A stretch of DNA of 64,000 nucleotides, from NCBI GenBank assembly GCA_016840165.1, contig JAEOSU010000072.1:124001-188000 (forward strand), written 5' to 3'. Source of the stretch: Promethearchaeota archaeon. Lineage in GTDB: Archaea; Asgardarchaeota; Lokiarchaeia; Sigyniarchaeales; SOKP01. The notes under the pieces are model-generated. The model made no database searches, was not told the DNA's origin, and saw only the letters and a list, made by a program, of their open reading frames with translations. Every line of letters begins with the position of its first letter. The first letter of the stretch is position 1. The position numbers and the translations under genes were made by a program. Below, piece by piece: positions 43,243-52,647 of the stretch.

Positions 43243-44979
43243 ATGTATCATTTAGACGGAACAGATATTTTAGACGCAAAATATTATCGGAAGACTTTTA
43301 GTATTTGTCCTGAATGCATGGAACGCATTCCCGCAGTAGTAAAAGAAGACGATGATGGCAAAGTATACATGTATAAGACTTGTGATGAACACGGTGATTT
43401 TAAAGACCTAATAAGCTCTTCTGCGAAGTATTACAAATGGACTCATTATGCTAAAAAAGATAAAGACGGAAAAGTAATATGGCAATTCCAAAAGAACGGA
43501 GAGGCAAACCCCCCTGATTGCGCTTCTGAAGATCCTCGTGGATGTCCTTATAATTGTGGTCTTTGTGCAGAACATCTTTCTACTTGCTCACTTGCACTCA
43601 TCGATCTCACAAATCGCTGTAATTTCAATTGTAACTTCTGCTATGCTAATGTTGAAAAAGCGGGTTATTTGATTGAACCTTCCTTGGAAGAAATCGAGCG
43701 AATCATGGACCATTTCCGAAATAAATCGATACCTGCCGTAGCCATAATGTTTACTGGCGGAGAGCCAACCGTTCGAAAAGATTTTCCTGAAATATGTAAG
43801 ATGGCGAAAGATAAAGGATTTAAGGAGGTCATCGTAGCTACAAATGGATATGGTTTCCAAAAGAAAAATGGCGGATTAGAGTGGACTAAAAAAGTCTATG
43901 AAATGGGGCTTGATACGCTCTATTTACAATTCGATGGTATTAACAACGCGACTTATGAAAAAACGCGGGGAATTAAGAATTTAATGCCTTATAAAATGCG
44001 TGTAATCGAGAACTGCCGAAAAGTAGGGCTTTCTTCAATTAACCTTGTTGCAACTATTGCACGTGGAGTGACAGATATTGAAGTAGGGAATATAATTCAA
44101 TTTTCCCTAGATAATATTGATGTGGTACGCGGGATCACATTCCAACCAGTTTCTCTCTGCGGAAGAATTAGCGCAGAAGATATGAATGAACTAAGAATCA
44201 CTAACGCAGATGTGATCCAAGAGATTGATAATCAAACAAGTGGTAAAATTGGTATAGAAAATTCATGGTATCCTCTTACCACAATCGTTGAGTTTGGCCG
44301 AGTTATAGCCTACTTAGCAGATGTTGAGCCGATTGAGTTTACATGCCATCCTGACTGTGGATTTGCGACATATTTAGTGGTAGATCCCGATACAAACGAA
44401 ATGGTGCCAATTATGGACTATTTTGATCCTTTGAAGGTCATTGATTTTGCCAATCGATTCTGGGAAAAGATTAAACACAAAGAAAAACAACCGATTAAAT
44501 TCTTTGAAAATTTGATGGGTGATGCTGGAAAAACCTTAGATAATGGCTTAAACTTTTTAGATAAAAATCAATTGAAAGCAAGATTCTTGCTCGGTGTTCT
44601 TCAGTATATAAAGAAACCGGGAAAATTAATGGAATTATTTAGTAGACTATTAATGAACGGAGACTGGGAGAGTATCAGCTCATTTACTCATGGAACATTA
44701 CTACTCTCATCGATGCACTTTCAAGATGCGTACAATATGGACATTGAACGTACTAGAAGATGTATTGTCCATTTTGGTGTTGCAATGCCCGATGGTACCG
44801 TAAAGGAGCTCCCATTTTGTACCATGAATACACTCCATCGACCTCAAATCGAAAAACAAGTAGCGAAGAAACTTACTCAGAAAGTCAAGGAAGAGTTTGA
44901 TACGAGTTTAGGTCAAGCACGGGAAGATATTCAACAAGAAGTCGCTCAAAATGGTGGAATTAAAAAGGAGGAGATTTAA
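43243..44979 (+). CDS. Radical SAM protein of the tetraether lipid synthase (Tes/MJ0619) type
   Basis: The 578-aa protein has the radical SAM cluster motif CNFNCNFCYA (Cys126, Cys130, Cys133). Extra N-terminal cysteines at 22, 25, 47, 101, 105, 108 and 115 match the auxiliary cluster region of Tes-like enzymes. FTGGEPTVRKDFPEI follows. Tes couples two archaeol chains into GDGT membrane lipids; the same family includes MJ0619-type pterin methyltransferases, so the exact reaction is not settled. The middle part (INLVATIARGVTDIEVG, GITFQPVSLCGRI) is conserved. A 95-aa gene follows after 2 nt, so the pair is an operon. The promoter has a TATA box inside an inverted repeat. Confidence 0.8.
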   Translation: MYHLDGTDILDAKYYRKTFSICPECMERIPAVVKEDDDGKVYMYKTCDEHGDFKDLISSSAKYYKWTHYAKKDKDGKVIWQFQKNGEANPPDCASEDPRGCPYNCGLCAEHLSTCSLALIDLTNRCNFNCNFCYANVEKAGYLIEPSLEEIERIMDHFRNKSIPAVAIMFTGGEPTVRKDFPEICKMAKDKGFKEVIVATNGYGFQKKNGGLEWTKKVYEMGLDTLYLQFDGINNATYEKTRGIKNLMPYKMRVIENCRKVGLSSINLVATIARGVTDIEVGNIIQFSLDNIDVVRGITFQPVSLCGRISAEDMNELRITNADVIQEIDNQTSGKIGIENSWYPLTTIVEFGRVIAYLADVEPIEFTCHPDCGFATYLVVDPDTNEMVPIMDYFDPLKVIDFANRFWEKIKHKEKQPIKFFENLMGDAGKTLDNGLNFLDKNQLKARFLLGVLQYIKKPGKLMELFSRLLMNGDWESISSFTHGTLLLSSMHFQDAYNMDIERTRRCIVHFGVAMPDGTVKELPFCTMNTLHRPQIEKQVAKKLTQKVKEEFDTSLGQAREDIQQEVAQNGGIKKEEI

Positions 44980-44981
44980 TC

Positions 44982-45269
44982 ATGTCCGATGAGATAGTGG
45001 AAACGAAAGATGGATTAAAACTACGGAAATTAGTAGAACTCAAAACCTCGACCGCAGAGGAATACCAAAAAGCTATGCTGGATCGGGTGGAATATTTCAA
45101 GGAGAAAAACCAACAAAAGAGTCAATTTAACAGCTTCATTCAAAATACTGTCGTACAAGTATTTAGTACTCTTTTAGATTTAAAAACTAAGGTGGACGAA
45201 AGCCTTGGTGAGGAAAATCTAAAAAAAGTCCATGAAGTATTAGATAGTGTTCTATTATTCGGACTTTAA
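44982..45269 (+). CDS. Unknown small protein encoded with the Tes-like enzyme
   Basis: The 95-aa, mostly helical protein starts 2 nt after the Tes-like stop with GGAGGAGA as its ribosome site. Sequence features are a Lys/Glu-rich N-terminal half (DGLKLRKLVELKTS), FIQNTVVQVFSTLLDLKTKV in the middle, and a hydrophobic end (VLDSVLLFGL). No family is recognised. The tight linkage suggests that it is an accessory to the radical SAM enzyme, for example in stability or substrate delivery, but this is inference. Confidence 0.55.
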   Translation: MSDEIVETKDGLKLRKLVELKTSTAEEYQKAMLDRVEYFKEKNQQKSQFNSFIQNTVVQVFSTLLDLKTKVDESLGEENLKKVHEVLDSVLLFGL

Positions 45270-45282
45270 ACTAATTATTCGA

Positions 45283-45325
45283 TTTTTTACCTTTTATTTT
45301 TTGAATTTTTTATTATCTTATTTTA
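45283..45325 (+). terminator. T-rich terminator after the Tes-like operon
   Basis: Several runs of five or more T lie within 45283-45325, just after the second gene of the operon. No hairpin is evident. Confidence 0.4.
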
Positions 45326-45451
45326 AAAGCTAAATTTCTAATCATATTCAATTATATCATTAAGACCAAAAAGTACTTCGATATTTAAATCATAAACGCA
45401 AGGTTTAAAGCATTTTTATTGAATTTAGATCTTGAAGTATGGTGATTTGAG

Positions 45452-45961
45452 ATGGATTTAACCATCAAATTATATGGATCTTTAAAAGAAAAGTATAGAG
45501 CTTTAGCGTCTAATGGAGAGAATAATAATACTATCAAAATTAACGGTAAGAAAAATCATAGAGTCTCTGATATATTAGATAAGTTGGGTATTTCCGAATC
45601 GGAAATAAGCCATATCTTTGTAAATAGTCGATATAGTGGTATAGGCAAAGAAATCAAAGATGGGGATCGTATCGGGATCTTTCCAAAAAATATGGCTATA
45701 ATGTTCGCTGAAATTCCTAAAATCAGTGCTATCTACATCACCGTAAAGCTTTTTGCTACTTTAAGAAAATATGGGCCATCTAGATCGGTGGTAGATGTTC
45801 CCGAGGGAAGTACCATTAAGTCAATAGTTAAAAAGTATAATATCCCGAAAAAGGAAGGGAAACTTATTACACTAATTAATGGTCAACCTTGCCACGAAAA
45901 TGATTGTGTACTGCATGATGGAGATCTTGTCGCAATCTTTCCTCCAATTGGTGGCGGTTGA
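45452..45961 (+). CDS. Tandem MoaD/ThiS-like (ubiquitin-fold) sulfur-carrier protein
   Basis: The 169-aa protein has two consecutive MoaD/ThiS beta-grasp domains: residues 1-90 (LTIKLYGSLKEKYRAL through KDGDRIGIFPKN) and 95-169 (ITVKLFATLRKYG through DGDLVAIFPPIGGG). Only the second ends with the C-terminal GG needed for adenylation and thiocarboxylate formation. The first ends in PKNMA and cannot be activated. Such carriers supply sulfur for molybdopterin, thiamine or tRNA thiolation, and they are evolutionary relatives of ubiquitin. GGTGAT gives a good ribosome site. It is alone, with no MoeB or E1-like gene nearby. Confidence 0.75.
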   Translation: MDLTIKLYGSLKEKYRALASNGENNNTIKINGKKNHRVSDILDKLGISESEISHIFVNSRYSGIGKEIKDGDRIGIFPKNMAIMFAEIPKISAIYITVKLFATLRKYGPSRSVVDVPEGSTIKSIVKKYNIPKKEGKLITLINGQPCHENDCVLHDGDLVAIFPPIGGG

Positions 45962-46040
45962 ACCTTTTCTCCAACTTCAAACTAAGAAATAAGATTTTTT
46001 GGAAAGTTATTTTTAAGATTATAATTTAGTTAATGATAAG

Positions 46041-47126
46041 ATGGTCTATAATATATTTACCATACCAGTAACCCTTTTTTTTATTGCAAATGGATTTGGG
46101 CAATTATATTATGGATATAAATTAAAACGTAAATATCCCGCATATCATAATTTCTATAATACAATAGCAATTTGTATATTATGGATTATTGCGGGAGTGC
46201 TATATCCATTGTTTTATGAGAGAGATTTTTTTAATGTAAGGTATTTTGAATGGCTCTCCTTTACAATTATTTGCATCTATGCCCCCCTCTTGATAATATT
46301 TATTCTTTTATATGAGTATATATTTGTTATTAAAAAAAATCCTGAAAAAAAGAAAGATCGCAATTTTGAACAATTTTTTAGTTCATTTAATGATTCAAAT
46401 ACAACTTTTTGTGAGGGAGAAGGACATTCATTTAATACTGACGTCCATAGGAAAATATTTCATTTATTACCAGCAATCTTGATTATTTTTTTATGGCTGT
46501 TTGCGATATATATCTGGGAAGGATTATGGAGTGCAGACTTATTTTGGGGCATTAGCGGACATGAGTATGGGATATTTTTAATTTTAACTGTCGGATATAC
46601 TGCAATTTTTATCTTTGCGGCATTAGATTATGTGAGACTATCATATATTTTTCAAAAAAAGAGTTTATATCATCTTATTCCTCAGGGTGTATCAAATTTA
46701 CTTATTAAGACTTTAAAAAGAGAAGAAAATTGTGAATTTACTAAACCTGTTGCTTTAATTTTGTCATTAGTACCCATCTTTTTTTGGGCTCCATTTAGTA
46801 TTTTTACAGCAGCTGCATTAATTGCGAGTTTAGGAGATGGAGCAGCCTCACTTATAGGTCTAAAATTCGGAAAGTATCATTTTCCAAAAAAAAGTACGAA
46901 AACATTAATAGGGTATTTTAGTGGATTTATCGTTTCATTTATGACTTCAGTATTTGTGTTTTGGTTATTTGAAACTTCTATTATGTGGGAAGGTATTTTG
47001 ATACTTGCTTTTGGAGGAGCTTTAGGTTTCCTTCTCGTTGATTTGATAAGTCTAAAATTTGATGATAATATCCTCAATCCGATTGTTAGTGCATTGATTA
47101 TGTTGATTATTTATATTATTATTTAA
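46041..47126 (+). CDS. Dolichol kinase / CTP-dependent lipid kinase-like membrane protein
   Basis: The 361-aa membrane protein has about eight to nine hydrophobic segments. Three features fit the CTP-dependent dolichol/DAG kinase family (SEC59/Dgk1-like): VHRKIFHLLPA (His/Lys motif) near 130, SLGDGAASLIGLKFGKYHFP near 270, and KSTKTLIGYFSGFIVSF after it. The enzyme would phosphorylate a polyprenol or lipid alcohol, feeding glycolipid or glycan assembly. The N-terminal 120 residues are an added membrane domain with a Lys-rich loop. It is convergent with the polymerase gene by 17 nt. The family call rests on these motifs. Confidence 0.7.
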   Translation: MVYNIFTIPVTLFFIANGFGQLYYGYKLKRKYPAYHNFYNTIAICILWIIAGVLYPLFYERDFFNVRYFEWLSFTIICIYAPLLIIFILLYEYIFVIKKNPEKKKDRNFEQFFSSFNDSNTTFCEGEGHSFNTDVHRKIFHLLPAILIIFLWLFAIYIWEGLWSADLFWGISGHEYGIFLILTVGYTAIFIFAALDYVRLSYIFQKKSLYHLIPQGVSNLLIKTLKREENCEFTKPVALILSLVPIFFWAPFSIFTAAALIASLGDGAASLIGLKFGKYHFPKKSTKTLIGYFSGFIVSFMTSVFVFWLFETSIMWEGILILAFGGALGFLLVDLISLKFDDNILNPIVSALIMLIIYIII

Positions 47127-47143
47127 TCAACATGTTTCTTATA

Positions 47144-50077
47144 TCAGAAAAAGGAATCCATCTTCTTTATCCCTTTAATCTCTTCAAATGTAATTCCAAG
47201 CGCATCTAAGACTTGTTCAAGAGCAGATCGAAGCAATTCTTTATACTTAGGAATATCAATGTCTTGAAGTTTTGCGATTTCTATTGCTTTCGCACCAACA
47301 CTGTCCTTACTTTTAATCAATCGAATGGTATCACCTTTTTGATATTCTCTACCCGTTATATTCTGAAGTTCTATAGCAGCTCTTACATGTTGAGGCATTG
47401 TCTTAGTATAATTGCTAATTTTTTTTTGCATGGAAATGTTGATTGCATAATCTTCTAACGGAAATGCATCAGGGTTTCCTATTTTTTTCAGATTTTCACG
47501 TACAATCTGAATAATTTGCTGCTTTGCTTGTAAGAACTCACTATTATTTGTTATATTTCTTAAAATTCTGAGCATTTGATTAAAGACTTTTTTAATAAAA
47601 TCGGGTGTGTTTTTCTTTTTTGCAAGCAAGCCCTTTATATCGACATATTTAGTATCTTTATAGATTCCTACGTAATTTTTCTTTCGCTGAGAGAGTGCTA
47701 AGAATTGATATGTTTTTTCCTCTTCTAGATCCAAATCCAATTCTTTTTTGCTCCAATCGGAAATCTCTTTTAGTTGCTCTCCCGAAGGGTTTGCTAGAAA
47801 TACGCTGTCGGTATCTCCATAGAGCACTTGCACGCCTATCTCCTCAGCTTTCCGAATAGTCTGTTTAATAGAATATTGTCCAATTCCTGTGGTGCTTTCC
47901 GCTACTGGTAAACAAAATAGGGGAAAGTTTTGACTACCGAATACACCATAAGAACCGTTGATGAATACTTTAAGAGCTTGTTGGATTGTGTGATAATAAC
48001 TTCGTTGTTTCTCAGATAACGATTTATCACTTGATTTTGGTTTGAAATATTTAACTCTGATATCGCGGAAAAAACCTACAACGTAAGCAAAAATACCCAT
48101 TTTGTGGGTACATATATAATACGGCGTACCTCTTACGAGATTATCTTTATCATCATTATGGGGACATAATACTGTTTCATATGAGAGATTGTATTCTTTG
48201 ATAATTGAAGGGTATAGTGATGAAAAATCCATAACCACTACATCAAAATGGATACCAGGGACCGGAGTTACCACGTATGCTCCTTGAAATTTCTCATCAT
48301 TAGCTTTAGACATCATTAATCCTCCTTTCTTCATCTCAGAAATTTCAGATCGGCGTGGAATGAGTAAATTTTTCCTACGATGCTCAAAATAAAAAATATT
48401 TTGAATCCATGTCGAGATTTGCCTTCTAACCATTTCATGAATCGGCATTTTTGTTATGCGGCATAGGAGTATAATTAAATTCCACACTAATGAATTGTTA
48501 AACTGAGTTAATTCTAAGGTTAAAATGGAATCTTTTAAATTATACCATGAAAGTATTCCATATTTCATTTCATGGATTTCCTCTTCATGTTCATATTTCT
48601 TTTTTCCTAATAATGCAGCACTTATGGCATTTAATGAAGCACTACGATACGCTCCACTAAAGGCATACCCTGAAATACTTCGATTAAAGAAAAAATTGAA
48701 AACATCGATATGAATGCCTTTCCGTAAATCACATTCTGCTTTTGATAAGATTCCAAAACCTCTTTTCACTTGAATCGGGTTTAAATCTTTGTCTATTCTT
48801 AACTTTTCTGCACGATGATAGATATAATTCAGATCAAAATTATCTCCATTGAAAGTTATAACAACGGGATATTCCCAGAGAATTCTAAAAGTTTCAGTCA
48901 AGAGTTCTTTTTCTGAAGTGAAGAAATACAGTTCTGCATCGGATGGAAAGTCTTCATGAAGTTTCTTAAAAGTAAAACCTTCACGTTCCAAGACATATAC
49001 CCGTTTTAAGCCATCAGTTGCGACAAAGGAGACACTGATGACTTCTTGTTGCGCTAATCTTGCATCTGGAACACGGTAATCATGTTCTCCTATACTTACT
49101 TCAATATCCATGGCTAGACGCTTAACATCGGGGATAGGAGTAAGAAAGATATCTAAAAACTTTTCTGCGAATTCTATGATTTCTGGTTCTTCGTTTCCAA
49201 AGATCGCACGAAGTTCTCCAGCTAATTTTTTTGATTCTTCATTAATTTCTTCATAATCGATCTTTTGAATCTTACCTTTCTGAATACTATAAATTAACCC
49301 GGGAATTAATTGTGTATCAAAGATGTAGTTTAAATGATAGCGGATATCTGCCTCCCAAGCTTTTAAATCATTTCTCTCTAATATGCTACGAATATTTATC
49401 CCTGACCCGCCGATATCTGAAGGTGTTTTTCCATAGATTTTAGTTAAATCTACTTCTTTATCACTAAGTAAATCGTAGCGTTTTATCGATTCGAATCTAT
49501 TAAATCCAGAATATTCTACTAATTTTTTTTCTTTTTCAAAATCTCCAATTTTATCAACGAATTTAAGATTTTCCAAGATAGAAATATCAGTTTCTTTACT
49601 TAAGCAATAAGGTTCATGATTTGTAGTATCAATCCATATTTTGATATCATGCTGTTCTAAATCATAAAATTTACAGTAGGCTTTATTTTGACCACCATCG
49701 TAATCAACATCAAGAAGTAACCCTCTTTTGAGATTCTGTATAATCTCTCCTTTAGTTATAAGGTAACGAAGATACTTAGAACTTAGCGATTCTCGTTTGA
49801 CTTTTTTTAAGGTAATATCTCCTTCTTTTAAGCCGAAGTTGTATTCTTGCTTATTAAAATATAGTTTTTCAGGAACTTTAGTAGGGCTTTGTTTTGATTG
49901 AGTTTCTGATGTTGAGCTAGATGCGGTTTCTATTTCTAGCTCTTCTTCATCAATTATTAATCCTTCATCCCTAATTTCAACTTTTGGTTTAGCTTTTTTG
50001 GATTCTGGTTTATTTGGCTCCATATAGGAGAAAAGAGATTTTTGTTTTTCATCAGATTCTTTCTTTTTTTTTGCCAC
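47144..50077 (-). CDS. Family B DNA polymerase with 3'-5' exonuclease
   Basis: The 977-aa archaeal family B polymerase keeps the exonuclease motifs DIEVSIGE (Asp324, Glu326), NGDNFDLNY (Asp415) and YNLKDSILT (Asp516). It also keeps the polymerase motifs DFSSLYPS (617-624), KVFINGSYGVFG and GDTDSVFL (Asp755, Asp757). The first 100 residues are a lysine- and acid-rich, Ser-rich extension not found in shorter homologs. The extreme C-terminus KKMDSFF resembles a PCNA-interacting (PIP) motif, and KQKSLFSYM at residues 11-19 is a weaker PIP-like site. Start is GTG at 50077. It converges with the dolichol-kinase-like gene. Confidence 0.93.
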   Translation of the reverse strand: MAKKKKESDEKQKSLFSYMEPNKPESKKAKPKVEIRDEGLIIDEEELEIETASSSTSETQSKQSPTKVPEKLYFNKQEYNFGLKEGDITLKKVKRESLSSKYLRYLITKGEIIQNLKRGLLLDVDYDGGQNKAYCKFYDLEQHDIKIWIDTTNHEPYCLSKETDISILENLKFVDKIGDFEKEKKLVEYSGFNRFESIKRYDLLSDKEVDLTKIYGKTPSDIGGSGINIRSILERNDLKAWEADIRYHLNYIFDTQLIPGLIYSIQKGKIQKIDYEEINEESKKLAGELRAIFGNEEPEIIEFAEKFLDIFLTPIPDVKRLAMDIEVSIGEHDYRVPDARLAQQEVISVSFVATDGLKRVYVLEREGFTFKKLHEDFPSDAELYFFTSEKELLTETFRILWEYPVVITFNGDNFDLNYIYHRAEKLRIDKDLNPIQVKRGFGILSKAECDLRKGIHIDVFNFFFNRSISGYAFSGAYRSASLNAISAALLGKKKYEHEEEIHEMKYGILSWYNLKDSILTLELTQFNNSLVWNLIILLCRITKMPIHEMVRRQISTWIQNIFYFEHRRKNLLIPRRSEISEMKKGGLMMSKANDEKFQGAYVVTPVPGIHFDVVVMDFSSLYPSIIKEYNLSYETVLCPHNDDKDNLVRGTPYYICTHKMGIFAYVVGFFRDIRVKYFKPKSSDKSLSEKQRSYYHTIQQALKVFINGSYGVFGSQNFPLFCLPVAESTTGIGQYSIKQTIRKAEEIGVQVLYGDTDSVFLANPSGEQLKEISDWSKKELDLDLEEEKTYQFLALSQRKKNYVGIYKDTKYVDIKGLLAKKKNTPDFIKKVFNQMLRILRNITNNSEFLQAKQQIIQIVRENLKKIGNPDAFPLEDYAINISMQKKISNYTKTMPQHVRAAIELQNITGREYQKGDTIRLIKSKDSVGAKAIEIAKLQDIDIPKYKELLRSALEQVLDALGITFEEIKGIKKMDSFF

Positions 50078-50286
50078 GGCTTTAGACCCGATTTATAATA
50101 CTTTTCATTAATCTATTTATTATTATTATAATATTAATTTTAATCTCAACTATTTCGAGTTTAATATAAAAGAAATTAAAAGTATAATATGTTTCTTTAT
50201 TATCTCTAATTTATCTGAAGTAAAATTAATTAATATAGGATTGGTAATAAGAATTAGAAAGGATAAATGCATCTAATTTAAGCAAG

Positions 50287-50643
50287 TTAGCATTTACCTT
50301 GATGTTCTTCTAAAACATTGTTAATTTCTTCTAAGAGGAGTTGTTTCTCGGCAATAAAGAAGTGTAATTTACTTTTTTCTGGATGTTCACTGTAAATTGT
50401 CCCTGCGAGTTCCTTTATTTCTTCCTCAGTTGGTTGGATAAGTTCTCCATTCACATTTTCATTTAACAATAAAACAAGGTTGTCTGTTTCCAATGGTTTG
50501 ATATCATAACCATTTTTTATATTTTTATTTATTTTCACGCAAAGTTCTGCAAGATACCACACACTTTTTCCATAATCTTCTCCAGATTTATATCTCTGGT
50601 ACGCTAAGATTTCTACATCCTCTTTTGTAAACAATTTTTTCAT
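50287..50643 (-). CDS. Unknown small helical protein (118 aa)
   Basis: The 118-aa soluble, mainly helical protein is of no recognised family: KEDVEILAYQRYKSGEDYGK at the start, then TYPE-less charged helices with FIAEKQLLLEEINNVLEEHQ near the end. It is a single minus-strand gene upstream of the polymerase gene, on the same strand, with a 210-nt gap. It may be a genuine archaeal protein of unknown function. Confidence 0.5.
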   Translation of the reverse strand: MKKLFTKEDVEILAYQRYKSGEDYGKSVWYLAELCVKINKNIKNGYDIKPLETDNLVLLLNENVNGELIQPTEEEIKELAGTIYSEHPEKSKLHFFIAEKQLLLEEINNVLEEHQGKC

Positions 50644-50793
50644 CCAACTCCAATAATAATTAGTATTTAATTAAACTAAAGAAAAGTAAGCATTTAATTA
50701 TTTGTATGAATATTGTTCGATGTCAAAACCACAAAATTAATAACAAATTCACTTTTAATATCATATAATTTAGCATTGAATTTTAAATCCCGA

Positions 50794-50923
50794 GCCTCCG
50801 TGGCTTAGCGGTATAGCAGCAGACACAGATTATTAATTTAATCTTGCTGTATTTGTAATCTGCAGGTCGTGGGTTCAAAAGTTTAAAATTTCGAATTTTG
50901 GACTGAAAATCCCACCGGGGGCT
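50794..50923 (+). tRNA. tRNA-Thr(UGU) with two introns
   Basis: The acceptor stem is GCCTCCG (50794-50800) pairing with CGGGGGC (50916-50922), with T as discriminator. The D arm is GGCTTAGCGGTATAGC and the anticodon stem is GCAGA (50819-50823)/TCTGC (50859-50863). The T stem is GTGGG (50869-50873)/CCCAC (50911-50915). The anticodon loop holds 28 extra nt; removing 50825-50852 gives CTTGTAA with anticodon TGT. The T-loop holds 30 extra nt (about 50879-50908), leaving TTCAAAT. Mature length is 72 nt. CCA is not encoded. U73 and G1-C72 agree with archaeal tRNA-Thr. Exact intron ends are ambiguous by one or two bases. Confidence 0.85.
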
Positions 50924-51033
50924 CTTTATCATTAATTAAGTACATAGAATCATCATAGATATCATACTAATTATTTCTTATTCCAAAAATAAAAACACCT
51001 TAAATTTGATAAACTTTAAGGAGTACTTGTCTA

Positions 51034-52617
51034 ATGAATAGCGTTAATAGAATTATTTATTGTATTATCGACGATGTAAGATCGGATCAATTTTTTCAGT
51101 TAATTGAAAAAGATTGGCTACCAAATTTTAAAATATTCTATGAAGAAGGTATTTTTTCGAAAAATTGCGTTACTGATTTCCCAGCTGTCACTTATCCGAC
51201 TCATGTATCTATGATTACAGGGACACATACAGGTAATTATCAAGAAGAATTATGTCATGGAGTTCCATTATTTAATTGGATGGAACGTGCAGTTGCTCCT
51301 CCTTTTTTTCGATCTTATGATACCGTTGGGTCTGATGAGTGGATTCAAATATATAAAATGAATGAAGATATAGGTAAAAATTGCCAAACAATATTGGAAA
51401 TGATTAAGGAAGGAAATAAGGCAAGTATCCTGCAGTTTATAAATAGAGGTGCCGATTATTTTTACCCCGAAACGAAAATAAAATTAATATTTTATTATTT
51501 ACTTCTTAAAAATTCAAGAAAGGTTGAAAAATATCTCTATCGCATGAATAACATAGCTATTCAAAATTTAATAGATACTTTTAAGCATCCAAAAAAGTAT
51601 TTTGAGAGCAATGAGCCGCCTATCGCAAGTTTGCTCTGGTTTGTGTCACCAGATATTCTTTTACATTTATATGGCTCGAAATCTAAACAATATCTCCTTA
51701 ATATGAGGCATATAGATACGGTTTTTGGATTCATGCTAAAGAAACTTAAGCAAATGGGTTATTTAGATGATACAGCTATCGCGGTCGCCTCTGACCATGG
51801 AAATTACGCTGTCAAAACCTTTGGTAATCTCTCAAATTTCATTCAAAAATATAAGCTTTATAACTACCATCCCCGAAAGAATGTGAAGGGAACTATTAAC
51901 TTTACAAAGTTTGGAGGAATAGGTTTTATCAATGTAAAACCTAGAGATTGTTATTCAAAATCATATTGGAATCTTCCACAAGTAAAAGATCTAGAAATAT
52001 ATGGTCCTAAAAGAATTAATTTGCTTTCTGAACTTTTTAAAATCCAAGGCTGTGAATTAATGTACTATAAAGACGATAATAATCGTGATGATAAGGGAAT
52101 TATCCACTTAAAGAGAAAAATTAAAAATTCGGGCCAAATAATTTCAGGGTATCTGGAATATCGTAGACAAGGAAAAGATTTTCAGATAAAATACTATAAT
52201 GAAAGTCAAAATCACGATATATTTGGTTACGATAAGAATGAAAATTCCTCTAGATTGATAGATAATAAATTTCACACTCCTGAAGAATGGTTAGAAAACA
52301 CTTTTCATGTAAATTATCCTTGTTATCCGGAACTAATCTCAAGGCACTTTAAAAACCCACGTGGGGGTGATATAGTTATAAGTACTAAAGGTTCTGTGGT
52401 ATATAATATTGCACATGGAAAACAAGAAGATACAAGTCCTTATGTACATGACTTAGGGTTAAGAAATTGCTCTATTGTTCCATTACTAATTGGAGGCGCA
52501 AAAGAAATCCCTCATGAGGAAATAAAGTTCTGCAAAACCGTTGATATAGTTCCCACCTTATTAAATATGATTCATATTAAGCCACATGAAAGTACGATGG
52601 GCCATAGTGTAATTTAA
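51034..52617 (+). CDS. Alkaline-phosphatase-fold phosphodiesterase/nucleotide pyrophosphatase
   Basis: The 527-aa enzyme has type I phosphodiesterase features. The N-terminal IIYCIIDDVRSDQ holds a metal Asp. FPAVTYPTHVSMITGTHTG carries the nucleophile Thr, AVASDHGNYAVKTFG holds the second metal site, and a later YVHDLGLRNC and the motif VPLLIGG close the domain. There is no signal peptide, so it is probably cytosolic, unlike most secreted relatives. It may cleave phosphodiester or phosphonate bonds; the substrate is unknown. It is downstream of the tRNA, with a short leader and a GGAGT ribosome site. Confidence 0.8.
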   Translation: MNSVNRIIYCIIDDVRSDQFFQLIEKDWLPNFKIFYEEGIFSKNCVTDFPAVTYPTHVSMITGTHTGNYQEELCHGVPLFNWMERAVAPPFFRSYDTVGSDEWIQIYKMNEDIGKNCQTILEMIKEGNKASILQFINRGADYFYPETKIKLIFYYLLLKNSRKVEKYLYRMNNIAIQNLIDTFKHPKKYFESNEPPIASLLWFVSPDILLHLYGSKSKQYLLNMRHIDTVFGFMLKKLKQMGYLDDTAIAVASDHGNYAVKTFGNLSNFIQKYKLYNYHPRKNVKGTINFTKFGGIGFINVKPRDCYSKSYWNLPQVKDLEIYGPKRINLLSELFKIQGCELMYYKDDNNRDDKGIIHLKRKIKNSGQIISGYLEYRRQGKDFQIKYYNESQNHDIFGYDKNENSSRLIDNKFHTPEEWLENTFHVNYPCYPELISRHFKNPRGGDIVISTKGSVVYNIAHGKQEDTSPYVHDLGLRNCSIVPLLIGGAKEIPHEEIKFCKTVDIVPTLLNMIHIKPHESTMGHSVI

Positions 52618-52647
52618 TTATTAATTGGAAGAAATAAAAGCTAAGGG

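Noticed and set aside
47213..47458. Plus-strand frames within the DNA polymerase gene
   Set aside because: These are shadows of the conserved polymerase on the other strand.
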